A stretch of 28,915 nt of DNA. Source: a virus. This document shows positions 7,898-15,878 of this stretch, in pieces (position 1 is the first letter of the stretch; every line of letters begins with the position of its first letter). Made by a program: the position numbers and the translations under genes. The stretch spans positions 1-28,915 of the IMG/VR virus record IMGVR_UViG_3300031539_000229, one strand, 5' to 3'. A model generated the notes under the pieces. The model did no database searches. It was not told the DNA's origin and saw only the letters and a program-made list of their open reading frames with translations.

Positions 7898-8908
7898 CTA
7901 TCCTAGCTTCTCTAAAAAAGTTTTAATTTTTAAAAACTCTTTGTCAAAATCGCAAACCCGTTTAAATTTATCAAAAGCCTGTTGGCACATCTTGTTATGT
8001 TCCTCTGGCTGGCTTGCTTTTCTTATCCTTTCGACATTGCTTTCTAGGCTTCCTTTATCCAAGTCAATGCAAGTTAAGCCGTCTATCATCAGCTGTCCAG
8101 CTAGTTTCCCTTGATACTGGCTTTTGCGAACAATTACCGGCCGTCCGCACGCAAACCAGTTATGGATGGTATGGCCGAAGCCGTCTGCCATGTTCTTTAA
8201 ATGAAAGCCAAACAAACTCTCTCTTATTAACCTTGCAATCTCTCCTTCTCCGCCAATGCAGCCATCCCGACAGCCAGCCCCATAAGCCTCAAACTTCAAT
8301 TCAGGCAGAGCTTTTTCCAATGACAAGAAATCCTGCCAATCGGCTTGAAAATGTCCAGCAATTGACAATGTGTGTACAAAACTCCTTATTGCCTTGCTTT
8401 CTTGAGGCGGTTCGTATTTAAAAACATCTAAGGAAAACTCCTGGTGGTAGAAAACCGCATTGACATTGCTCGGCACTTGTTCGGGCATGGTGCTGGACAT
8501 CAGGTTCTTAACCAAACTGAAATCAATCGAGCCGAAATGGTTGCCGACTTGATAAATCAGCTTAGCTTGCGGCTTGTATTTTTTTATCAAGTCATTAAAA
8601 GACTTAACATGGGCCGGTATCGAGGCAATCACAATATCTACAGGCATTGTTTTAAATCCCTCAAGTGTTAATCCCTTAGTGCCGTCAACCACGCAAACGC
8701 CGTTGCTGTCCGGTGTTTTACCCCTCAAACCTAGATACTGGCCGACTGTTCCAACATTATTCGCATAGGCTTCCGCTCCCTTCCAAAAGCCTTCGTTAAA
8801 CCACTCAAGCCCTTTCATGGTGTAAAGCTCCCAGCCCAGCCTTTTCTCAAACAAAAGCTCTAGGCTATGAAAAAGCTGCTGGTGGTGCATATCGGCTAAT
8901 ACTTTCAC
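7898..8908 (-). CDS. GT-B-like glycosyltransferase, tandem paralogue A
   Basis: A 336-residue protein, predicted to move a sugar from a nucleotide-sugar donor. The C-terminal half has the donor-domain pattern DGFGHTIHNWFACGRPVIV (242-260), which resembles the conserved end of GT-B enzymes. The N-terminus (MKVLADMHHQQLFHSLELLF, EKRLGWELY) is nearly the same as in its neighbour at 8905-9951, so the two arose by tandem duplication. The start is GTG 8908, overlapping the upstream stop as GTGA, with GGAG before it. Acceptor and sugar are unknown. It is the last gene of the glycan island. Confidence 0.72.
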   Translation of the reverse strand: MKVLADMHHQQLFHSLELLFEKRLGWELYTMKGLEWFNEGFWKGAEAYANNVGTVGQYLGLRGKTPDSNGVCVVDGTKGLTLEGFKTMPVDIVIASIPAHVKSFNDLIKKYKPQAKLIYQVGNHFGSIDFSLVKNLMSSTMPEQVPSNVNAVFYHQEFSLDVFKYEPPQESKAIRSFVHTLSIAGHFQADWQDFLSLEKALPELKFEAYGAGCRDGCIGGEGEIARLIRESLFGFHLKNMADGFGHTIHNWFACGRPVIVRKSQYQGKLAGQLMIDGLTCIDLDKGSLESNVERIRKASQPEEHNKMCQQAFDKFKRVCDFDKEFLKIKTFLEKLG

Positions 8909-9951
8909 CTCAACTCCTCCAAAAACTTTTGTATCCGCATAAATTCATAATCAAACTTGACATTCTCCTCAAACTTCTTCCGGCAATTCTCACTCATCCT
9001 TGTCAATTCCTCTATGTTAGCCTTGCTTCTAACAATTTCTGCTATCTGCCGGCTGCTCCGGCCATCAGTAAAAATAGCGGTTTCGCCATCAACCAAAAGA
9101 GGCTCGGCAATTTTGTCTCTGTAATACTCAAAACAAGTAATAACTGGCCTTCCCAAAGCAAAAGCATTGTGGATAGTATGCCCGTAGCCGTCAATCCTTT
9201 TCACATGGTATAAAAAAGAGGCTTCCGACATTCTCTCAATCAACTTCCTTTTGCCAAAAATCCGGCCGTTCTCGCACTTGCCGCCATAACTCCTGAATTT
9301 AAACTCAGGCAGTAAATGCAAAAGCTTAAACCAGGTGCCAAAAACCCCTGGTTCGGTTTCCTCTGCCCTAAGTCCATTCAAAAAGCTGTATAAATTATGG
9401 GTATTGGTCGGCGGTGAATACTTAAACAGGTTCAAGTCAAACTCCTGCCTGAATAAAACCTTGTGTTCTCCTTGATACATTTTGTAAGAGGATATATCAG
9501 AAGCCATCAGGTTAGGATAAAGCTCGTGGTCAACCTTATCATTCATATTGCCGGTAATCCTTATCAGCTTCGCTTTCGGACAAAACTCTTTGGCGAACTT
9601 GTAAAAATACTTTTCGTTCTCGTTGATGGTGCAAATTATTATGTCAAAGTCCATTTCTTTAGCTTTTTTAAGGGTAACTAATTTAAACTTGGGATAGTCA
9701 ATGCAACCCATTCTTGTTTCCAAACCATAGCCGTTCTCGCCATCTTGAGTAAAAACAATGTCTTTTAAATACAATTTAGCCAAAAAGCGGTAAGGTTCTT
9801 TCATGGCAAAATGCCCATACAATTTAAAATATTCCTGGTCAAACCATTCCACGCCATAAGGCCGGTAAAGCTCCCAGCCTAACCGCTTTTCAAAAAGCAG
9901 GTGTAATGCCCACCATAGGCTGTCGTGATGAAAGTCTGCTAAAATTTTCAC
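8905..9951 (-). CDS. GT-B-like glycosyltransferase, tandem paralogue B
   Basis: A 348-residue protein, paralogous to the next gene downstream along its whole length. Shared segments include the start MKILADFHHDSLWWALHLLF, FEKRLGWELY, and the donor-site-like DGYGHTIHNAFALGRPVIT (254-272). The middle, with DIIICTINENEKYF, looks like a Rossmann strand-helix unit. The two copies have diverged clearly, so they probably use different acceptors or sugars. A weak SD (GAAG) precedes the ATG, after a 67-base AT-rich gap with no clear promoter. Assignment to glycosyltransferases comes from motif pattern and from the island around it. Confidence 0.72.
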   Translation of the reverse strand: MKILADFHHDSLWWALHLLFEKRLGWELYRPYGVEWFDQEYFKLYGHFAMKEPYRFLAKLYLKDIVFTQDGENGYGLETRMGCIDYPKFKLVTLKKAKEMDFDIIICTINENEKYFYKFAKEFCPKAKLIRITGNMNDKVDHELYPNLMASDISSYKMYQGEHKVLFRQEFDLNLFKYSPPTNTHNLYSFLNGLRAEETEPGVFGTWFKLLHLLPEFKFRSYGGKCENGRIFGKRKLIERMSEASFLYHVKRIDGYGHTIHNAFALGRPVITCFEYYRDKIAEPLLVDGETAIFTDGRSSRQIAEIVRSKANIEELTRMSENCRKKFEENVKFDYEFMRIQKFLEELR

Positions 9952-10018
9952 TTCTTCAAAATATAATTTATTAAAATATTAACTGCTTTATACAATTCAA
10001 AATCTTTATTTGTTATTT

Positions 10019-10777
10019 TCACTTAAAAAACTCCTTCCATTTATCATCCGGCGCTGGTAATCTTTCGGCTATCTTTTTGCATAACTCAAGATGTCTAGGG
10101 TCTTGTTTAACGTCTGCTTTAACACTCCAATAGTTATAACTGGAAAATATCTCCGGCCTGTGAAATACATAGTCAGGTTTAAGTCCCTCAAGGTAGTTTT
10201 GATTTACGCCGCCTAAATGGAAGCAATCCTCAAAGTCCTTAAACCCCATCTCTTGAGTGGTTTTAGTCTTGCCGCCCAGACTCTTAACATCCTCGGCAAT
10301 CCAGCCAAAATGGTCATGTTTACCATGAGCGGCAAAATCTTTTCTAGTCTTATCAAGCAATGCTCTTTTAATAAACCAGAAACTTGGATGTATGTATTTA
10401 TTACTCTCCTGCCACCAGCCGATATACTCGTTATCTTTACTGGCTTCTTCAACCGCATTTAATAATTTATTCCAGTCTTTGCTAAACCAATCCTGCTCAA
10501 TAGAAACAACCCATTCGGTATCTGAATATTTAAGCATTTCGTTGGTAGCCACATTCCGCCAATCTTCCTTGCCCCAATCCAGTTCTTTTGAGTCCAAAAA
10601 TGTTATATCTAGGTCAGCCAATGAACCATGAATAAAATGGTCAAAATAAGGCCAACGATTATGCTCTGAAAAAAGAATTACTATCTTATTAAAAAATTGT
10701 CGGTAATTCTTCAAAAATCTTCTATATAAGGGATAATCGCAGTGCTTTATCCAGCAAGTTATAAGAGTGCAATTCAT
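10019..10777 (-). CDS. GT-A-like glycosyltransferase
   Basis: A 252-residue protein with a GT-A-like layout: an N-terminal nucleotide-binding Rossmann part, then WVVSIEQDWF (89-98), where EQD takes the place of the metal-binding DxD. A second shared block, DWRNVATNEMLKY (72-84), recurs in the gene at 11132-11842, so the two are distant paralogues. The ATG overlaps the upstream stop as ATGA and has an AAGGAG SD. A possible donor or acceptor loop contains DCFHLGGVNQNYLEG. Donor sugar unknown. Confidence 0.7.
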   Translation of the reverse strand: MNCTLITCWIKHCDYPLYRRFLKNYRQFFNKIVILFSEHNRWPYFDHFIHGSLADLDITFLDSKELDWGKEDWRNVATNEMLKYSDTEWVVSIEQDWFSKDWNKLLNAVEEASKDNEYIGWWQESNKYIHPSFWFIKRALLDKTRKDFAAHGKHDHFGWIAEDVKSLGGKTKTTQEMGFKDFEDCFHLGGVNQNYLEGLKPDYVFHRPEIFSSYNYWSVKADVKQDPRHLELCKKIAERLPAPDDKWKEFFK

Positions 10778-11118
10778 TTTTTCTCCTTAATTTTTAATTG
10801 TTTAAAAGCAATCGTTTTCATGTCTTCTAGGTGGTTTTCTAATCTTTTAACTTCCTTAGTAGTATCTTCTGGTTTCTTGCCAAACCCCATCTCGTTTAAA
10901 CAATTACCTAAATCATTCAAAGAGGTTGGGTCTTCAAGCACAATAGTTGGCTCTGGCAACTTCCCACCATCTTTATAAATTGTTCTTTTATCACCATGAA
11001 CAATCCACCTCTCGTTATTTTTTCTCTCAAAAATCCATATTTTCCAACATAAGTCAATCATTGAATATTCGATAAAAATATCATTAACAAATCCTCTATA
11101 TGAATTACCTGCTCTCAT
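10774..11118 (-). CDS. Hypothetical protein within the glycan island
   Basis: A 114-residue protein with a beta-rich first half (YRGFVNDIFIEYSMIDLCWK, then a basic segment) and a helical, charged second half ending KQLKIKEKK. A GGGGGTGA-type SD precedes the ATG. It overlaps the next gene as ATGA, so it is co-translated with the two GT-A-like enzymes on either side. I do not recognise the family; no catalytic motif is visible. Confidence 0.55.
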   Translation of the reverse strand: MRAGNSYRGFVNDIFIEYSMIDLCWKIWIFERKNNERWIVHGDKRTIYKDGGKLPEPTIVLEDPTSLNDLGNCLNEMGFGKKPEDTTKEVKRLENHLEDMKTIAFKQLKIKEKK

Positions 11119-11131
11119 TTCTTTTCACCCC

Positions 11132-11842
11132 CTAAAAAAAACTTTTAATCTTTTCATCAAGCGGATACTCACCTACTTGATGTAACTTTTTAACCGCAAA
11201 TTCCGCCCATTCTTCGGGCTGGTCAATCTCACCCGAACAAACCAAATAAGTAAAAAACTCCCGTGGATGATACCAGTTGCTATTCATCCTGAAATTCTGG
11301 GTTAGTCCAGCAAGATGTTTCCATTCAGGTAAATCCAGATACTTCAAATCTGCCCAGTTCTCCAAATCCATTAACTCCCTGCTAAACTTAACGAAATGGT
11401 CGCCAACATCCCTGTCAACGCTAAAATCCCTGCTGGTTTTGCTCAATATTTCCCTTTTAACCAGCAAGCAAGCGGGGTGAAACCTGTTGCCGTCAACAAA
11501 ACCCACCGCATTATAATCGTTGGCTTTCTCTATCAATTTTTCAAAGAACCCCTTTTTAAATAGGAAATCCTGTTCGAGAAATAAAATGTCGCCTGAGCCG
11601 ATATATCTTAATCCTTCCCTGATAGCGGCATTTCTCCAATCGCTCCCATCATCTTTATATTCTTTTACCAAAGTTACCCTTTTTATATTTGTTTGCAGGT
11701 AACCACTGTAATCCACATCCCTTGCCTTTTGGGTCATCACTACAATAATCCTGTTAAAAAGTTCCCTGTCTTTGTTTATCCGGTGCATAAACAAGGGGTA
11801 GATTACGTCTCTTGGATGGCAGCACAAAATATCAGGTTTCAT
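11132..11842 (-). CDS. GT-A-like glycosyltransferase, paralogue of the 10019-10777 gene
   Basis: A 236-residue protein. It shares two blocks with the gene at 10019-10777: DWRNAAIREGLRYI (68-81) and ILFLEQDFLF (86-95), the second holding the presumed metal site EQD. A GFVDGNRFHPACLLVKREIL segment (113-132) is typical of the acceptor side in these enzymes. The ATG overlaps the stop of the Thg1-like gene (ATGA). Function is inferred from fold pattern and context. Confidence 0.7.
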   Translation of the reverse strand: MKPDILCCHPRDVIYPLFMHRINKDRELFNRIIVVMTQKARDVDYSGYLQTNIKRVTLVKEYKDDGSDWRNAAIREGLRYIGSGDILFLEQDFLFKKGFFEKLIEKANDYNAVGFVDGNRFHPACLLVKREILSKTSRDFSVDRDVGDHFVKFSRELMDLENWADLKYLDLPEWKHLAGLTQNFRMNSNWYHPREFFTYLVCSGEIDQPEEWAEFAVKKLHQVGEYPLDEKIKSFF

Positions 11843-12528
11843 AATATTTTTATTCTTCTTCTAATAGCCTTAACTTTTATCTTTTTAATCGGGTTATATC
11901 CTTCTTTCTCATATTCCTCCCAAACTAAAAAACAACCAACCCTTTGCCACTTTGGAACTTTAGCAATATTTATCCCAAATTCCTTAAACAATAATTCTTG
12001 TCTTTCTTTGGATTTCAACTCTAATAATTTTTTAGTAGCTTGTCTTTCAGTCAAACCTTTTTTCCGTAAACTATAATAAGCATAAGAATTAACACAACCC
12101 CTAAAAGCATTAAGCCTTCTATCTTTCTCATAAATCTCTACATCTCTTTTCGTTGGCGTGACTAAAATTCTACTGTCAAAGTGAGCCTGGGCTTTTACTT
12201 CTTGAGAAAACTTTGCTGATAAAATTCCTGCTGTAATAGAAATAATCTTCTCTATCCTTCTATCAAACCATTGACTATTTTTATCAAAGTAAAGGGAGAT
12301 TTCGTCTGAGTGAAAGTGGGCTTTGTAAATATCAGGAATATAAGTCATAAGTTCTTTAGTTCCCTCTAGCATTGCTTGATAAAACCTTTTATCAAACGGT
12401 CGTTCATATCTCTCAGTAAATCTTGAAAAACAATTACCATCCAATCGCACCATAAAATAACAACCATTAGGCACAATTAAACCTTTATAAAAATCATATT
12501 TTCTTCCTATTGTTGTATTTATACTCAT
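11839..12528 (-). CDS. Thg1-like 3'-5' nucleotidyltransferase (tRNAHis guanylyltransferase family)
   Basis: A 229-residue protein of the Thg1/Thg1-like family, which adds nucleotides in the 3'-to-5' direction to RNA ends and, in the Thg1-like branch, can repair 5'-truncated tRNAs. Visible are MVRLDGNCFSRFT (26-38) with metal-ligand D30, and HFHSDEISLYF (71-81) with D75 and E76, matching the catalytic triad of the family. RGCVNSYAYYSLRKKGLT (143-160) corresponds to the conserved region before the C-terminal helices. The length fits the short bacterial/archaeal branch. It sits, unexpectedly, between glycosyltransferase genes and overlaps the next start as ATGA. A link with the RNA ligase at 26490-27146 is inference. 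Confidence 0.9.
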   Translation of the reverse strand: MSINTTIGRKYDFYKGLIVPNGCYFMVRLDGNCFSRFTERYERPFDKRFYQAMLEGTKELMTYIPDIYKAHFHSDEISLYFDKNSQWFDRRIEKIISITAGILSAKFSQEVKAQAHFDSRILVTPTKRDVEIYEKDRRLNAFRGCVNSYAYYSLRKKGLTERQATKKLLELKSKERQELLFKEFGINIAKVPKWQRVGCFLVWEEYEKEGYNPIKKIKVKAIRRRIKIL

Positions 12529-12558
12529 ACTCCCATCAACCCCCTATACAAAGTAATT

Positions 12559-12888
12559 TTATCCAAATAAACCCTTTTTTAATTCACATAAGTCATCCAT
12601 TTTCTCTTTATGCTGTCGGTTAAGATATTTCTTGACTTCTTCTGGGTTTTTAAATAGTTCTTCTTCTTCTCTCTCCACTATACGAGAACAATAAAAGTCT
12701 GTAGGGGAAAAATAGTAACTTTTTTTTCTCTCACCACAAAATCTATTTTTCATAAAATATCTTATTCTTTCGTTATATCCACCAACCTTCACCTCTATAC
12801 TTTCAATTTTCCCCCACGCATATTTATTAAATTGTTCAATGTAATACCAAACTTTATCTTTGATATTGTATTTAGTTCTTATTTTCAT
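12559..12888 (-). CDS. Small hypothetical basic protein
   Basis: A 109-residue protein. The first 50 residues are beta-like (KIRTKYNIKDKVWYYIEQFN, KIESIEVKVGGYNERI), suggesting a small SH3-like or Tudor-like barrel. The rest is a charged helical tail (EEEELFKNPEEVKKYLNRQH). A good AAGGAG SD precedes the ATG. No family is certain. It lies directly upstream of the Thg1-like gene, with 30 bases between, and could be co-transcribed with it. Confidence 0.55.
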   Translation of the reverse strand: MKIRTKYNIKDKVWYYIEQFNKYAWGKIESIEVKVGGYNERIRYFMKNRFCGERKKSYYFSPTDFYCSRIVEREEEELFKNPEEVKKYLNRQHKEKMDDLCELKKGLFG

Positions 12889-12899
12889 AATTTCTCTCC

Positions 12900-13883
12900 T
12901 TATACCTGCATTAAATTTTTATACAAACTAATTTTCTCATTTATCCTTTTCCTGTCCAGTTTGGCATTAACAATCAAGTTCTCAATCCCTTGTTTATACT
13001 GTTTCTTAAAATCATCAAACCCCTCAACTACATCGGAAGCGATTGTCCAAAAAGCCACCCTGCTTTCTATTTCCCTGGCGTTAATCTCGCTTTGAATGTC
13101 CGGCACTTGACCGCTTAAATAACCATTCCAAGAGGCCGACAAACTACCGCCATGCAACCAAAAGGGCTTGCCTTCAACCCAATTCATTTCCTTTTTTCCC
13201 TTGCTTTCTATTTCAAAAGGGTCTGCGTGAAACTGGGGGCAGGTAGAAAACCGCAATCCCAAAGCCCTTAATTGCATACAGGCATAAACAAAAGTATCCC
13301 CATGAGCAATCTCCTTGAAAGTATGGTCAAGCTCCTTGCAGTAATCGCCAGGTTTAAACTGGATACTGCCGAAATTAAGGTCAGTTCTTAACAAATCGGT
13401 TCTCTTGACAAAGAAAAAGTTTGGCCACCAGTTAGGGCCTTTGTCGCCATAACCAGAATAATCAAGGTTATACTTTTTAGCTGAAACCTCGGCTATCTCC
13501 TCAGCACAAGAAAAGCGAGGTGAACCAATCGCATCAGTTAAATCAGACTCAATCATCTGAAAATATTGGTTGACCTTGCCTGATGTGAATATATAGCCAT
13601 CGTCCTCTAACAGCATCACTAAGTCTTCTGTGCAGATTTTAACCATTTCTGTTATCGGCATCCCATTACCTATGCCTCTAGGATGGTAAATAAGCTCAAC
13701 TTTCGGGTCGTCAACCAAATTAGTAATGTATTCTTTAATAACTTCTTTTGGCACACCTGAATGGTTGTTTAAACAAACATAAAACTTGTCCGCTTCCCCA
13801 TACCAGTATTTTTTAAACAGGTAGTGGGTAAAAAGGCCGATAAAGCAATCACCACCTGCCGATAAAAAAACCGCTCTAGTCAT
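12900..13883 (-). CDS. GT-A-like glycosyltransferase
   Basis: A 327-residue protein starting MTRAVFLSAGGDCFIGLFTH. LVMLLEDDGYIF (88-99) carries the DxD-like metal motif, and NWWPNFFFVKRTDLL resembles the substrate loop of GT2-like enzymes. FWLHGGSLSASWNGY may be part of the acceptor site. The protein resembles the gene at 15866-16885 in its opening (TRAVI/TRAVF) and in spacing to the acidic motif. AAGGAG precedes ATG 13883, and the start overlaps the upstream stop by 8 bases. Sugar and acceptor unknown. Confidence 0.75.
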   Translation of the reverse strand: MTRAVFLSAGGDCFIGLFTHYLFKKYWYGEADKFYVCLNNHSGVPKEVIKEYITNLVDDPKVELIYHPRGIGNGMPITEMVKICTEDLVMLLEDDGYIFTSGKVNQYFQMIESDLTDAIGSPRFSCAEEIAEVSAKKYNLDYSGYGDKGPNWWPNFFFVKRTDLLRTDLNFGSIQFKPGDYCKELDHTFKEIAHGDTFVYACMQLRALGLRFSTCPQFHADPFEIESKGKKEMNWVEGKPFWLHGGSLSASWNGYLSGQVPDIQSEINAREIESRVAFWTIASDVVEGFDDFKKQYKQGIENLIVNAKLDRKRINEKISLYKNLMQV

Positions 13884-14298
13884 TTATAATCTCCTTTATT
13901 TTAGGAATTTTAAAAACTATTTTCTCTTTCTTTTTAATACTTTTTATATCTTCCAACCAATATTTAGCCGTAACTGCAATTTGCTTTTCTAACTTTCTTT
14001 TTCTAAACCACTGCCATCTATTTAAGGTTTGATATTCTTCAACTGCTTTAATAAACTCATCTTTAGATATCATTTTTGTAATTACCTTGTTAGTTTCTAG
14101 CTTATTTTTAAACCAATTCTCGCATGCTTCACTCCAAACATGGGGAACAAATGGACTAGGTAGTTTGTTGTTTTTCATATATTCCTTTCCCCATCTTGCT
14201 ATTTCTAATCTATTGATAACTTCGACAAAAATATCAAATTCTTTCGAATGTTTAAATTTTGATTTCTTGTCTTTGGTTAAATTCTTTGTTGATAGCAT
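13876..14298 (-). CDS. Hypothetical helical protein
   Basis: A 140-residue, basic, mostly helical protein (EFDIFVEVINRLEIARWGKE; RWQWFRKRKLEKQIAVTAKY). No motif is recognised. The only early ATG (14298) overlaps the upstream gene by 47 bases and lacks an SD. The next Met is 40 codons later, so the real start is uncertain. It overlaps the glycosyltransferase at 12900-13883 by 8 bases. Confidence 0.5.
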   Translation of the reverse strand: MLSTKNLTKDKKSKFKHSKEFDIFVEVINRLEIARWGKEYMKNNKLPSPFVPHVWSEACENWFKNKLETNKVITKMISKDEFIKAVEEYQTLNRWQWFRKRKLEKQIAVTAKYWLEDIKSIKKKEKIVFKIPKIKEIIND

Positions 14299-14449
14299 TT
14301 TTAAGTTTCGAACGGTAAATATTTAAGTTTTCTGATTTAGTCCAATCTTCAGCAGTATGTTTATTCTGTCGCTGCTTTTCAACGAGATGATATATCTTAC
14401 AGTTTACGATGCTCAATTCGTCAATTAACTCTCCAATGGTTTTTTTCAC
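14252..14449 (-). CDS. Small helical protein in the glycan island
   Basis: A 65-residue protein starting MKKTIGELIDELSIVNCKIY, followed by a charged helix. This opening recalls short proteins found beside sugar-modification genes (possibly the DUF4254 group), but I am not sure. The start is GTG 14449, overlapping the upstream stop as GTGA, with a GGAGGAG SD. Translational coupling with the glycosyltransferase at 14446-15315 is clear. Confidence 0.6.
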   Translation of the reverse strand: MKKTIGELIDELSIVNCKIYHLVEKQRQNKHTAEDWTKSENLNIYRSKLKNAINKEFNQRQEIKI

Positions 14450-15315
14450 TTCTCCTCCAATCCATGAAACTCCTTAAAATCACTTACATACAACCTAAAT
14501 TCACCAGGTCTCATTCCACAATCCATTACCACTTCTATAACATCTTTTCTTATAGCCTCATCTGCCATCAGCCAATACCAGGCTACCTGTCTTAGAATTT
14601 CCCTTTTTGGTTGTCCCTTAATAAACTCTTCATAGGTTTTTCTATTTCCTAAATTTCTGTGAGTCAACAAATAGGCTGGCGTTGAACCTGCCCGAATATG
14701 GTAATAACCCAAATTCTTAGGCTTATCTTTTACACCATCAAAGTAAATCGAGTTTTTATCCTCCTCCATTTCAAAAGGCTTTAAACCAGCTTTTAACATC
14801 TCCTCTGTTAATTGCCCTAATGTTTCATAATGAGGCATATCATCTTCCCAATCGCAATCCCTAAACTTCATCAACAAATCTTTTTTAACGGCAAAAAGGT
14901 AAGGACAAAACTTAGACTTGCCACCCAATTCTTCAAATGTTTTTTCACCAATCGTATCGTAAATTGAAACCACATCAAAACCATTCTCAATTAGTTTAAA
15001 AGCGTCTTTAACAATTCCTTTTCTGTAAATCACCATGTCATTATCCAAAAGTAAAACCGCATCCTCTTTTATCGTAGGCAAAACTGCCTTATAGGTATTG
15101 CAGTAACGCATATTCGGGTCGGTCTTTATCACTTCCACCTTTGGATTGCTAATGTCTTTCACTTCCCAATTCGAGTCCAAAAGGTATAGTTTATCTACCT
15201 CGTCTTGCCAATATTTCTCAAAATTACGCATGAAATAGTCCAAAATCACGTCAAAATACTTGTGGTCGTACATGGGAACATAATTGTGAAAACAAACGAG
15301 AACTGTTTTTGTCAT
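14446..15315 (-). CDS. GT-A-like glycosyltransferase
   Basis: A 289-residue protein. The acidic metal site is VLLLDNDMVIY (87-97, D91-N-D93), the classical DxD pattern after a strand in GT2-like enzymes. KFCPYLFAVKKDLLMKF near 135 is the typical substrate loop, and YYHIRAGSTPAYLL near 205 holds a possible catalytic or donor-binding stretch. It overlaps both neighbours (ATGA with the methyltransferase upstream, GTGA with the small gene downstream). Probably acts on a nucleotide-sugar; which one is unknown. Confidence 0.76.
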   Translation of the reverse strand: MTKTVLVCFHNYVPMYDHKYFDVILDYFMRNFEKYWQDEVDKLYLLDSNWEVKDISNPKVEVIKTDPNMRYCNTYKAVLPTIKEDAVLLLDNDMVIYRKGIVKDAFKLIENGFDVVSIYDTIGEKTFEELGGKSKFCPYLFAVKKDLLMKFRDCDWEDDMPHYETLGQLTEEMLKAGLKPFEMEEDKNSIYFDGVKDKPKNLGYYHIRAGSTPAYLLTHRNLGNRKTYEEFIKGQPKREILRQVAWYWLMADEAIRKDVIEVVMDCGMRPGEFRLYVSDFKEFHGLEEK

Positions 15316-15878
15316 AATAGCTTTATTAAAATAGCCATCCCTAGATGCTTTGTGTCAAGTAATTGTAATACTCTATAATCTTTCCCTTCCTCGCTTTTCA
15401 TAAACTCATCAAGAGCTTTCCGGCAACCTGTCCCCAATCCCTCCTCGTGGGCAACGTCGTGCATGGCTATAATCCCTCCTTTTTTCACTTTAGGAAACCA
15501 GGCCTCGATTTCCTTTTTCGTATCTTCGTATAAATGACTGGTATCCAAAAAAAGAAAATCAATCGGCGTATTCCAAGTCTTTACTATTTCCATATCATCA
15601 CCTTGGATAAAATGGTAGCGTTCTTCTTTATCTAATACTCCTTCTCCTTGCGGAAAAAGCCTGGTAACTGCGTCTTTACCCAAATCAACACTATAAAGTT
15701 GGCCCTTAGTTTCATTGGCGGCTGCCGTTAGGGCATAAGTTGACTGTCCAGCCCCAAGCTCAACTATGACTTTAGCGTTCATACCAACTGCTACTCCATA
15801 TAAATCAAGCAGGTGCTCGTTTATATCCGTATCCCTGAAAGCTAGATTGTTGACATAATTAAAATCTATTTTCCCCAT
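15312..15878 (-). CDS. Class I SAM-dependent methyltransferase
   Basis: A 188-residue protein. VIVELGAGQSTYAL (37-50) is the glycine-rich SAM motif I, LYSVDLG holds the acidic residue that contacts the ribose, and FLFLDTSHLYEDTKKEIEAW resembles the Methyltransf_24-type family. GGIIAMHDV follows as a late strand. In this context it may methylate a sugar hydroxyl or a nucleotide-sugar. It overlaps the glycosyltransferases on both sides, so it is part of one transcription unit. Confidence 0.82.
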   Translation of the reverse strand: MGKIDFNYVNNLAFRDTDINEHLLDLYGVAVGMNAKVIVELGAGQSTYALTAAANETKGQLYSVDLGKDAVTRLFPQGEGVLDKEERYHFIQGDDMEIVKTWNTPIDFLFLDTSHLYEDTKKEIEAWFPKVKKGGIIAMHDVAHEEGLGTGCRKALDEFMKSEEGKDYRVLQLLDTKHLGMAILIKLL

